Under the pieces are notes generated by a model. The model saw only the letters and a list, made by a program, of their open reading frames with translations, did not search any database and had not been told where the DNA came from. From Terfezia claveryi (Eukaryota; Ascomycota; Pezizomycetes; Pezizales; Pezizaceae), in the NCBI GenBank assembly GCA_015179025.1, contig WHUX01000064.1, positions 62,001 through 126,000 of the forward strand: a stretch of DNA of 64,000 nt, given 5' to 3'. The translations under genes and the position numbers were made by a program. Positions 44,401 to 55,068 of this stretch are shown here, piece by piece. Within the stretch, counting starts at the first letter, position 1. Each line of letters begins with the position of its first letter.

Positions 44401-47400
44401 TCGACTTCTTAGGCTCTGGCGTTGGACTGACGCTCGATGCAACTGATGGCGCCCGTAATGCGATATGGTTCAGCCCTGCAAGCTCCTACTCCACAGTGAC
44501 ACGTTTGCAGTGGAAGGTCGATGCTCGAGGCCGCATTATAGAAGAATTGAAAAAGATCTTGAAAGGTACATTTGACATTCCAGTAACTGGGAATGCAAAC
44601 TTGGTTACTCGTCGGACGTCCACCTATTCGCCGGGAGAAGGTGGCAATATCAATGTCTCCACCATCCCAAACGTTCTCCTCGAAGTCGACTTGCAAATCG
44701 TGGGGAAGAAATTCCCTGTAACGATCGATTTCCAGCAGGACAATAATATCCGATTGCAAATAAATTACGAAGAAGGGAATCTTCTGGACAGTATCATTGA
44801 GTGGCTTCAGGGCAGCATGGAGGGCCAGGAGATTCCGATTGTGACTTGGCTTAAAAATGTGACTGCTGGTATATTTGATGCTCTTAATTTTCGGAGAATA
44901 ACCATAGATGTGAGCAATGTTGAGAATCAGCGCAAAATCACCGGCTTTAAGATTGAGGTGGAAGTCGCCCTTCTGCGTGGAGCGAGCCAGGAAAACCCTG
45001 CACCAATTCTGCTGACCTATTCGGCGAGACCAAGTAAAAAGGGTTTCAAGCTTCGAGGAGAGCTGTGGTTGTGTAAGTAACCCTGTCCGGTTGCCTGTGC
45101 ATTGTTTAACGCTCTTGTACGGTCTTAGCAACTGGAGGACTGGAGAACCCAAACCTTCTACCACAATATGAAGCTGCTACAGCCCTAGGGCCTATTACTA
45201 CCACAGATATCAAATATCTTGACCTCTCCAAGCTGGTGCCGAACACGACAATTCAACCGCCAAAAGGCATCCCGACGATAATTGGGAGAGCATTTGTGGA
45301 AGTCACAGATACTGCCCTCACCATTGGCGGGGACATAACCTGCGACCCTACAGCTTTAGAGCCCAGTGATGTACCCCAGATTGCTCTAGAGAGCGTTACC
45401 CTTGATGCCACCTACACATTTGGCATTGAAAGTAGTCTTGACCTATCACTTGCCTTACAGATCGATATTCATCCTCCCGCAAGTGCTACTCAACAAACGC
45501 CATGCACCATCAACGGGAGTATCAAATACGATGATGGGAATTGGACACTAGAAGCGACGACAACGCCTCTGTATGGGAGTGCACTCTACCAGTTCTTCGA
45601 TCCCAAAGCAGCAGACGAAACCTCAACCTTATTGGACAAACTCGAATTCGGGGGACTGGAGTTAGTGTACAAATACTCGGATGGTGTTGGAAGCGAGTTC
45701 AAATTTTCTGGTGCAATCTACTTGGGTGACCTCGAACTGGATTTGGATTACAATTACACAAAGGAAGAGTGGTACTTTGCCGCCAGCCTCTCCGCTCGGA
45801 CAGAAAGCAGCACACTCAATACTATCATTCAGAGTATCACAGGCGAGGAAAACATACTACCTGATTTTGTGGGCGATATCGGCATTGGAGATAAGAATAG
45901 TCCAGCGGTACAACTTCTTTGCACCAAAAAGAGCTCAAAGAAGAAGCCGGAAGGAGCGAGCGTACCACCAGCAACAGAGGCCGCAGATGATGACCAATAT
46001 CTAATCTTCAGTATTTCAATCGGCATCACTTTGGATGGAGGGAAGGTTCCACTCAGAGCAACCTTCATACAATATAGAGATTTGACGTGGCAGAAGACCA
46101 TACCTCCAAAGAGACTGCTCAAGTTCGCCGTTACTGGACTTCCCGAGATCGATGTTCCTGCTGTTGGGAATTTGACACAACCATTCGATGAGATGTTTTA
46201 CATGTGGTTGTCCTCTGATACATCCACCGACCCGATACCAGGGCTCACAGAGGACCAAGTCAATCTCATCAATGCAGCTCTTGACGATCCCCGCGGCGGA
46301 AATGGCGTTGACAAACTTATTTTCAAGGTGAATAAGAAGAAGCCGGGAGCTAATGGGGGAAAGCCGCCAGCTGTTATACTGCCTGGGAACCATTTCGTTC
46401 TGGTGCTCAAATTTCAAGGGAAGCCAGAGGCCATCCTCGACTATGTGTTTGGCGGTACTTCGAAGCCCCCTCCCGCTCCCAGCTCGGTTAGCCGTGCTTT
46501 GACTGAGAAGGCAGATACTCCCAGTGATAGTCCCGGCGATGATCCTTCCCTGGTACCCATGAAAAAGCAAGCTGGTGCCATCACAATTTCGAATATCGGG
46601 TTCAAATATAAAAACAGCTCACTGTCGATACTTTTGGATGCATCTTTTGAGATGGGTCCATTGTCCTTCAAATTGATTGGGTTGAAGCTAATTCTCAAAT
46701 TCACGGAGGGTAAAACTCTTACGAATCCACCTTTCCCCGACTTCGATATCGACGGGCTTGCAGTAGGTTTCAATAAGCCGCCACTCACCCTAGCCGGCAT
46801 GTTTATTCGCTTGAACACTGATGAGGTCAAGGGATATGCTGGAGGCATTGCTGTCGGTTTCGTACCATACCTCTTCAAAGCCGCCGGATTTTATGGCGAG
46901 GTCACTCCCAAGGAAGGTGGGGACTTTAAGTCCGTCTTCGTATTTGCAAAATTGGAAGGACCCCTCATCACGGTGGGCTTTGCTGAAATCTCGGGCATAA
47001 CTCTGGGATTCGGCTACAACATGTCGATGCGATTCCCCACAGCAGAAAACGTAACCTCCTTCCCCCTCCTCTCCGGCAGTAATAGCTTCGGGGACGATCT
47101 GGTTGAAAACTTCACTACCATGTTGGACATCAAGGCCGGTGGTGAACCTAATCCTGATGCGTGGTTCTCGATCCGTAGGGATTCCTTCTGGGCCGCAGCC
47201 GGTCTCAAAGTAGCAGCCTTCGAAATCTTGTCGGTTGACGCAGTAATCGCAGTTGAGTGGAACCCTGAGGTCAAGATTGGTATCTTTGGTATCGCTGTGG
47301 CCGACTTCCCCAAGGGCGGCTCAAGCAGTATCAAATGTCATATCGAACTCGGCATCAGCGCGGTCATCGACCTAGGCCAAGGGGTCATGAAACTCGAAGC

Positions 47401-48968
47401 ACAGCTTTCGCCAAACTCCCATCTATTTGACCCGAACTGTCGTCTCACTGGTGGATTTGCACTTTATTACTGGTTTGACGGCAAATATGCGGATAGGAAT
47501 CTCATTGGCGACTGGGTGTTCACTGTTGGTGGCTTTCATCGTGCCTACGTAAAGCCCTCTCATTACCCCAATCCACCCCGGCTCGGTCTCTCCTGGGACG
47601 TTGGTGGAGCGATCAAAATCACCGGGGAGGCATATTTCGCAATAACGCCGAAGTGCTGCATGTTCGGCGGGCGCCTAATGGCCACTATCGTTTTGGGACC
47701 GCTGCGAGCATGGTTTGAGGCGTTTGCAGATTTCCTCATCAACTACAAGCCATTCTACTTCATGGCCGATGGCGGCATTAGTGTCGGAGTCAGCTGTAAG
47801 GTGGACCTTCTCATTGTCAGCTTCACAATTAAGGTGGAAATCGGAGCGACCTTGCACTTGGAAGGCCCACCCCTGTGCGGCCGTGTCCATGTCAATTTCT
47901 ACATAGTGGCGTTTGATATAAACTTCGGCCCTCAGCCAGGCGAACCAAAAGGACTAGACTACAGGCAATTCTACATGCTCGTTCGACAAGTCGAGACCCT
48001 ACCAGCTGCGACGGAAGAAGATGGATACGACCACGTTGACAGCAAGGCCCATTTATTCTCGTGCATTGCCGGCCTATTGACTGATGTGAAGAAGCCCACC
48101 ACCAAGCCTGGCGATTCTTGGATCGTCAAAGGAGGTATATTTGGATTCCAAATCACTTCTCGAGTAGCAATAAGCAAGGCTCATCAGCCGGTGACTCAGG
48201 TCTTGGAAGATGAACCCCCAGAACCAGGGAACATCCTCGAAAGCAAACACCGCGTTTATGCACGCCCAATGAAGATAGCGGACGAGCTCACCTCCGAACT
48301 CACCATCAAAATCAAACGGCAAAAGGACGATGGGGGACCTCGCGCATTGATGGCTGAAGAGGAAGAAATTTCAAAAGACATTCCCGGCTCATGGGGAATC
48401 AGACCCATCAACGTATCAGTTCCTGCAGCGGTCTGGGGGGCATGTAAGTAACTTGCGCTAACCGCGACAAATTGGGAAGTCTAACCAACTAACTTGCACT
48501 AACCCTACAGATAGCAAGGATACGGATGCTCGAGCAAGCGGCAACAACTCCCAAGCCCTCCTGAACGGCGACAAATCGGTCGTCACTGAGATGATGGGAG
48601 TGGAACTCGGCTCCCCCGAGCCCGTAATCGCAGATGACAAGATCCCCAAGTTCTCCGCGCGCGAGTCCATGGAGTCGAGCGTTAACCCGCAAGGGTCAGA
48701 ACCTGAGTTTCAGGCTTTCGATAACTCGGACCCTAACTGGGCTCCCGCAGACACGCAGTCGCCTGAGGCACGGTGGAAACAGGTACCGGAGATTTGGAAG
48801 TCCAAAGGGGAACAACAGAAGGCTGTGGTAAAGAACTGGTCGGATGCTATGGGATGGAGTCCGGAGGATGATTTTACGGACTTTGGAGTGCCGGAATTGT
48901 TGCTTGAGAAGGAGAGGTTCCTCAATCGGTATCTGGAGGCGCCGATGATTACCGTTGCGGAGGGGTGA
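41442..48968 (+). CDS. Giant MBL-fold plus DUF6603-like protein, 2400 aa, five exons
   Basis: I read exons 41442-42930, 43006-43229, 43356-45072, 45129-48443 and 48511-48968. Donors are GTACGT, GTAAGT, GTAAGT and GTAAGT; introns are 56-126 nt; the total of 7203 nt is in frame. Residues 1-570 are a metallo-beta-lactamase domain of ComEC type: FNVRQGDGGIHIL, ATLIDAGTGG, the metal motif ITHWDEDHFVG (His90, Asp92, Asp94, His95), MKLSHHGSASST (~463) and IVSAGQNTGHQHP. The last of these joins exon 2 at HPQPS. Residues ~575-1140 are a beta-rich region without named domain (exon 3). Exon 4 is the DUF6603-like part, with GFALYYWFDGKYADRN, FTVGGFHRAYVKPSHYP and FADFLINYKPFYFMADGGIS (~1900-2040). The C-terminus (~2250-2400) is polar. 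No signal peptide is seen. MBL proteins of this type hydrolyse phosphoesters or similar bonds; the substrate here is unknown. Long exons in a bacterial-type domain pair suggest ancient transfer with later intron gain. Confidence 0.9.
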
Positions 48969-50296
48969 GTATTCAAGTTTGGTTTCGTGGGATTGGATTT
49001 AACGCCCTTTTCATATTTTCTCTTCTTATCGTTGTTGTTGTTTGAATTATATTTATTGCCTTTATCTATGTTTGGGGTGAGAGGCCTATGAAAATTGGAG
49101 GTATATGAAACGATTTTGGGAAAATATGGAATATGACGCGCGCCGTGGATGGAAAATACTTACACTCTGACGGGGAAATTTTCGAATATTTATGATTATC
49201 TTGAATTCATACTTCAAGTCATTCCGGATTCCTACTCACTAGAACCCCCAATGTGATGTCTACTAGATTGTGTAATAACATTTGCAGTATGCTATCGTTT
49301 TTCTGTGCAGCACCAACCCAACGAATCCATCCCATCCAATCCTGCATCCATGGGAGACACATGTATAGTTCACCGGTAGCCAGACTGGTTTTAGCAGTCA
49401 TGGAGCCGGTTGATCTCCCCGAGCTCATGCATGTACATACACCAAGACTGGTTCACTACACCCTAAGTACGCAATCGACTTAGTTTGTAGAAATGCAATC
49501 GCTGGGGGTGAAAGGAATTCGAAGGGAAAAGTGCACTCGGGCGGGGGGGAGTAGGCGGTGGCATGGAATACTTTGAGGTGAGTGGGAAGTAGGGTATTAG
49601 TGGAGTCTGGTTGGCAGAACACCCTCGTAGCTTGATGCCTAGCAGGGTTTTCCGAGAGTGGTATTGGCGGAGGTCGGATCGAGACTACATGTAGCAATTG
49701 CGATTCTCCTGATTGGGTTTAGCAGAGTGGGATGGGGGATGAGTAATGATCGCAAACACAAGCAAACGATGGGTAGCAAATTCTTTTTATTCTATTAATC
49801 TACACCGACTCCCCGCAGTCCCTCACACAGACGCAGAGACACGAAGCAAAACGAAGCCATAATAATATGTGCAAAGAAGTACGTAATGTAATTTTTCACA
49901 AAGAAAGGCCCAATTCCGTCCTCCATTCCACCTCTTCTCATATGTTCTCCCTCGGCCCTCCAGAGTCCGAAAAATGGAGGCAAGTAGAAGGAGTAACGGT
50001 AGTGAGCTCCGGCATATGAGCAAAAACTTATTTTTATCCTCCTGAAATCCACAGGTTATTCACAGTAGCTCACAACAATAAGCAAGATGGAGTATATAGA
50101 TATAATGTTAAGCTCAGATGAGATAAAATCCCGACAAAGTCAGTGATTGTTATCCTTCATATTATGGTGCTTAGGAAACACTTACTATTGGAATCATAGA
50201 CATCATACTAAGCACATAAGTAAGGTAGCTACGTAAGTAAGTAAGAAGTATCCTCGAGCTATGTAGGTACCCCACTCCCCTTCCACCATCAACGAG
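48969..50296. other. 3' flank of the MBL-DUF6603 gene, non-coding
   Basis: A GTTGTTGTT run near 49030 lies in the presumed 3' UTR. An AGTCTGGTTGGCAGAACACC motif near 49603-49622 is a family member without clear flanking repeats. No gene supported. Confidence 0.4.
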
Positions 50297-50739
50297 TGTA
50301 TAATATCTTATTAGGCAGCGGAAAGGGTGCTAGCAATTAGGGAGGCAACACGGGTGCAGAGCGGATCGATAGCTATATGCCTACTCTAGCGGGATGGTAA
50401 TACGCGGAGTGGGCAATAGAGCACTTTGGAAGAAGCGAACGATGCAGAAGACTTGCTTGATTCTTAGGAAAATACAGGTCCGGAGCGTTGTCTATACATG
50501 AGAGATTCAGGGTAAGACATTGTGCAGGGATGTGTTATTCAACCAATCAGAACAAGAGAATACAAGGATTGTAGGTAGCGATCCTGACAACCTGGGTGGT
50601 AACGACAGTTGACTCAACCTGAACATACGCACGATAATTGCGTATGTGCGAACGTATGTACTGTACGAACATAAGATACTTGCATATGTGCAAGTGGCTT
50701 TAGTGGCAATACGAATTTAGGTACAAATAGGCCCTAACA
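50297..50739 (-). repeat. LTR-like dispersed repeat, copy C
   Basis: Read on minus it starts TGTTAGGGCC and ends near AAGATATTATACA, with the same block order as 5390-5905: GCAAGTGG-type block, CAACCAATCAGAAC (reverse), CCGGAGCGTTGTC, CAGAGCGGATCGATAG and GGCAGCGGAA. The TG...CA ends fit an LTR, but the five bases on each side are not identical. Confidence 0.6.
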
Positions 50740-50929
50740 CGGATGTAGTAGATGTCGGTTTTAACACATAACCGCCCCCCCACCCAACAAACAAAACAAA
50801 ACATAAATCCCACTGACCAAGCCCCACCCCCACCCCCACCCCCACCTCCCCACCTCATAATACTTCATCCGAAAACGGCCTCACACTCTTAATCCTCCCC
50901 CTCGGGTGCGCCGCGTGGTGCGGCAGCGT

Positions 50930-51093
50930 CTATTTACTCCTCAGCACCGCCTCCTCCAGGCCCGCCTTCTTGTACAGCGCTCCCCTAAACTTCTGCGGCA
51001 TCGCGGGCGGGAGGATTCGTAGGAGGCGGCGACCTTTGCGCGCAGCTTGTCTGCGATGGCGGTGCGGGGGGAGTCGAGGTCAGTTGAGGGCCG
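50930..51093 (-). pseudogene. C-terminal fragment of an unrecognised gene
   Basis: A GC-rich stretch on minus reads LDSPRTAIADKLRAKVAASY and, after a frameshift, MPQKFRGALYKKAGLEEAVL to a TAG at 50930. Composition and helical periodicity are protein-like. The gene is cut at about 51096 by the poly-A end of a LINE. Family not known. Confidence 0.3.
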
Positions 51094-51095
51094 CA

Positions 51096-51640
51096 TTTTT
51101 TTTTTTTTTTTAAAAAATACTTGTTACTCTTATTCGGTCCCAGTAAGGGGACCATGAAGAGCCACTCGGAAACCCGAGTGGATTCGGGACAAGGCAAGTT
51201 AATCTGCTAGGTCCGGCGCGCAGAGAGCAGAAGATAGATACCTACATGTGTGTGAGAAAGAATGAAAGTCGTAGTCACATGACCAAATGATACCCCAGTA
51301 GCATGGTATCATTTGATCATGTGACATGAATGATAATGAAAAAGTGTGAAAAGCTGAGGAGGCAAAGGGCCCCCATGCTGTTATTAACTGCTGAAGGCGG
51401 ATAAACCCAAGAGGCCTGACTGAGACTCATACTCGAAAAAGACCAAAAGTGTAAAAATTGTATCCATGAAATACATGTAAAACTGCAAATATATACGAAT
51501 AAGCAAAAGTGTAAGGAAATTATATAAAGAAGATGTGTGAAGAAAATCAAGTATAAGAAGAGTAGGGCCCTTTGCTGTCATTAACCGGCAGAATGCCAGA
51601 TGACCCCGGAAATCGTATCATCCTGACTATCCCCCCATGA
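51096..51640 (-). mobile_element. LINE 3' end (A-tail at 51096)
   Basis: On minus the sequence ends in GAGTAACAAGTATTTT plus a run of A, and before that has the same stem-loop (CTCGGGTTTCCGAGT) and CCTCATGG/CTTCATGGTCCCCTT block as the LINE tails at 62838 and 63928. The upstream part shares the GGGCCC-ATGCTGT-ATTAAC block with 63001. The upstream boundary is not resolved. Confidence 0.6.
51274..51325. repeat. Hairpin, 21-bp arms, 10-nt loop
   Basis: GTCACATGACCAAATGATAC(C) at 51274-51294 and its reverse complement at 51305-51325 match at 20 of 21 bases. It lies inside the LINE 3' region and is absent from the copy at 62838-63370. It may be a tiny foldback insertion or an extruded palindrome. 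Confidence 0.6.
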
Positions 51641-51799
51641 ACTCGGCCAGAGTACCTATGTCTTTGTAGGTTAGTGTGCTACTAGCCAGTAAAGGCCAGC
51701 CCATCCTAGCATGGATGGATATTCTATCCTAACTTCTACCGCCTCTCCCTGCCATTTGTCTGTAAAGGAAACCAAAGAAAGTTTCTACTGCGTCCCAGT

Positions 51800-52580
51800 T
51801 GTTGGAATATGCATAACCCGCTAGCCTATGGCAACCCGCTAGTCTATCCTATGGCACATATATGAAGATACGAATGCGGATATGAGTACGGATGCGGATA
51901 TATATGATGTGTATGGATATGCTGGATATGTATGGATATAGATGGATATGGATATGTACGGATGGATGAGTTGTTACAGTACTATTCTTACTAGATCCGA
52001 TATTTGTGTATATAATAAGGCCATGAATGCCGTGATGGATCTTTACGGTCTGAAGTGGCTTCATGCGAATATATCTCTTCTCATACACTCATTACGTCCA
52101 CTCACTTGTTCCCTTCATTCTTTCACGGTAGCAACACATCACGATCGATAGAGGCCCACATATTGCACAACTTATTATGGCAGGCGACGATTCTGTCTTC
52201 AAGCCACCACGCACCAGCAAAACACTCAAAGACCAAAATAATTACCCTTCATGGGTAGTTGAAGTCTCCAGACTCCTCCGGCTTGCAGGACTGACCAGTG
52301 CGATCACCGAAGTCAGTGCATCTGAAACCACCAGTAGAGCTGAGTGGCAAGTGAGTATGGACAAAGCTCTCGTTACACTTATTCACAATTGTGAAGAAGA
52401 GACTCAGGCCCTCATTGCTGGCTGCGAAACAGCCAAGGAAGCTTGGGATACTCTCAAAGCTCACTACGAAGGTAGAACATGAACACATCTATCAATGCTC
52501 CTTCTGAAACTAGTGGTACTAGGGCAAATGCCAAACAACATGTATTGGAAGTAATTGTGTTAGTGAAGAACTCATGATGA
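51800..52580 (+). mobile_element. Ty1/copia element start: LTR and Gag-like frame, truncated
   Basis: It begins TGTTGGAATATGCATAACCC, a copia-type LTR start, with GGATATG-rich repeats inside the LTR. From 52177 a 101-codon Gag-like frame begins MAGDDSVFKPPRTSKTLKDQ, with NYPSWVVEVSRLL, ETAKEAWDTLKAHYEG and a TGA. Translation after the TGA continues in the same frame with THLSMLLLKLVVLGQMPNN, so the stop is an internal R-to-stop change (CGA to TGA). The element then ends abruptly near 52580 with no protease or RT following. Confidence 0.75.
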
Positions 52581-53943
52581 GGGAATGTTTCAATTTTCTG
52601 ACGATGCAAACATAACAGTTCGGTTTTCTATGAACTTATTGAACCCAATTCTATGCCTAGGTGGCTTAGTCGGGTTAACCCACTCCTTATATGCAATTCC
52701 AATGAAACTAAACAGAATAGCATAAACAACAAGGAGTAAAACCAATAATGCCTGCAGCCTTGTCATGGAAGTATGGATGCCCATAAGTGACTGAAGCAGG
52801 AGATGACGCCTACAGGAAGCTGACCACACCTGAAATATTGAGCCTGTGGTTGCGGTAGTTGACTCCTTCTCCTAACCCTTCATTGCCTGTCTTTGCACTT
52901 TATTACCTATTCATCAGGAACGATTTATATGGCATCCGGACGCCACTATGGGTGTGTCCAGATAACACCGTTCTGCCAAAGTCTCCCGTGGCGTCCGCTG
53001 TCATCCTGTGCGAAGTCATCCCACCTCTGGCACCTCATGGCGTCCGGAGACATCTCCTCCGGCTGATGGGCGTCCGGAGACACCTCCTCCAGCTGATGGG
53101 CGTCCGGATGACCTTCCTTTCCCTCATGGCGTCCAGATGGCCTTCGTTTCCCTGATGGCGTCTGGATGACCTCCCTTCAGCACAGGGCGTCCGGATGACC
53201 CTCCCTTAAGAATATGGCGCCTGGTATCTCTGGTGTCTCCCAGACGCCCAGGCATAGTATGAGCGCGTTCAACCACAACCCTTCTGGGTGGCTTTGTTAT
53301 CTAACCTTGCCCTAATTGTTCAGTCCGGAACGGATGGATCTTTAGCTTCCCTACAAAGGAAACCTGTTACGTCCAATGAAGCATACCGCAAAGAAGCATT
53401 GTGAACGTCAATAGTATTGTTAAATGTTTAGGTACATAAAAGCTTATCCCATCGGAGACAGCTCTAGAACCTCCGTCCACCTCCGCATATTGCGTGGCAA
53501 CCGCCGCCCATATTGCCTCCCAGTAACGTAGACCCACCAACAACAGTAGCCATCGGAGCCATGGAAATAGAGACATTGGAGCAACGGAAATAGACACATG
53601 AGAGTCAAGGAAATGCAGAGCCATGGAAATGAAGATGTAGTGGGAACGTAGCAGATGCGAGCACGTGAATTGTGCAGGAGAAGGATTTATCGGCTTGCCT
53701 CAGTGCTGAAGTATGAGATGCGTTTCGAACGCAAGAAAACCGACCGTAGTATCCAGACGTTTTGTACAAAGCAAATAACGTCAAGACGGCATCTGGAGCC
53801 TGGTTGCGTCTGGATTGGAATTCGCTAGCAATGGCGTCCAGATACCCTAGAGGCACAGAACGTGCGCTTACGTCCGGACGTGTCGCGGGGGCGTCCGGAC
53901 GCCAATTTTTTCTTGCTGATATGATAGCAACCTCTTGAAAGGT
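52581..53943. other. Repeat-derived, no intact gene
   Basis: It contains the GGCGTCCGGA array and copies of that core around 53740-53910. Hydrophobic open frames on minus (52590-52829) are not recognised. Confidence 0.4.
53039..53215. repeat. Degenerate tandem array of GGCGTCCGGA units
   Basis: About six units of ~25-40 bp, each starting GGCGTCCGGA or GGCGTCCAGA and followed by a TGACCTCCCTT-like spacer. The same core recurs at about 52942, 53775-53835 and 53890, where GGCGTCCGGACGCC is a perfect palindrome. These flank the decayed gene at 53944 and may be subterminal repeats of the element that carries it. Confidence 0.6.
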
Positions 53944-54396
53944 TCATTTCTCAGACTGGCATTTGATTGTTGCCTTCTCCTTTTCCTGCTTGATCTGTGT
54001 GGATTGAGCACTCTTGGCTTGTTTCTCCTCTTCACGCCGATCCATCCATTCAATCCAGGTATCAGTTACTTGCTCTAGGTCGATGGGTGGAGCAATAGCT
54101 ACACCTGACTGTACCCGTCGTAAAGCAATTGTAGCCTTTCGTTCGCTCACTATATCAGTAACCTTATGGCGTATGGTGCTTCCATTCCCAATAATGCAAT
54201 CCGGGTTAGTGAGAAAGAGGGTTCATATATATGACCAAAAGTCATCTTCTGGTGTGGTTTCGATATAGTGATCGCCGTTTTGTATACAGAGTTGCATGAG
54301 CTTCAATTTAAGCTCAGGAGTGTACCGTATTCTTTTTCGATCAGTTTGACTTTGTTCTTGTGGTTCTTCGGATGTCTGGTGTTGTGGTTCTGGCAT
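53944..54396 (-). pseudogene. Myb/SANT-like small protein with one internal stop
   Basis: From ATG at 54396 the frame reads RIRYTPELKLKLMQLCIQNG, DDFWSYI, a TGA, then continues in the same frame TLFLTNPDCIIGNGSTIRHK, LRRVQSGVAIAPPIDLEQVT and DTWIEWMDRREEEKQAKSAQ to a TGA at 53944. The TPELKLxLxxLC...FWxxIxxxF...RRVxxxxxxR layout is that of small Myb-like proteins that accompany fungal DNA transposons. The stop replaces a likely Arg (CGA to TGA), a single RIP-type transition. Without it the protein would be about 150 residues. Flanked by GGCGTCCGGA repeats on the 3' side. Confidence 0.55.
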
Positions 54397-55068
54397 TTTG
54401 ATATGTGTTGTTGTCGTGTTTTTAGTTTGTTTACATCTAATTGACAGTCTCCTTGACAGAGATTTTTTCTGTCAGTTAAACTGACGGACTCAAAATGCGG
54501 GTTGTGCAGACAGTCTAGCCTACTTAGTAACGTTGCTGTGGAAACAACACTAAATCTTGACAGACAAACTGACTGACCAGGATATGCAAAATCCCTCTAG
54601 GTATTGATGTCAACTTGTGAAATTCTGTGAGACAGTGGAGGATCTTGGCACAACAAACATCCGAGATGGTTAGGCTTTACACGTAGTCTCAAAATGCCTC
54701 GCATATAACGAATTCAAACATCACATCAAGCGCATAAACATCCTATGCAAGCATTTTAGCAGTACATTATGACCACTCCTTCCTCTCATGTGATTGGAGC
54801 TCTATATAACAATGTCTTGTGATCATCAGCACCCCCCACATCAGCATGCATCTGCCATCGTGCACGTTGATCATTAGTAAGAAGCGATGTCAATCAGAAC
54901 TTGCAAAACCTCTCTATTCAACTGTTAGCAGAAGAGCATTGAATCGGCACGGTAAACCACTGGGGTCCTCTCCATCCTTTGCCGACTTACCATGACTTTC
55001 CTCTATCTGCACTATTCAACCCTTTCTTCCGTTCTGCACTATAGCCTCATTCCCACCCCCACAACACT
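54397..55068. other. Non-coding
   Basis: The sequence near 54430-54590 contains CTGACAGA/TCTGTCAG-type short inverted repeats (for example TTGACAGAG and TCTGTCAGTTAAACTGACGG). No gene seen. Confidence 0.4.

Noticed and set aside
25077..48968. Bacterial contamination as explanation for the giant genes
   Set aside because: The MBL-DUF6603 and lectin genes contain fungal-type introns, and the micro-insertions found elsewhere in the window also lie between these genes.
48958..48975. A GTGAGT donor overlapping the stop of the MBL-DUF6603 gene, suggesting another exon
   Set aside because: The TGA closes a frame of 7203 nt and no coding sequence continues downstream; kept as the end of the gene.
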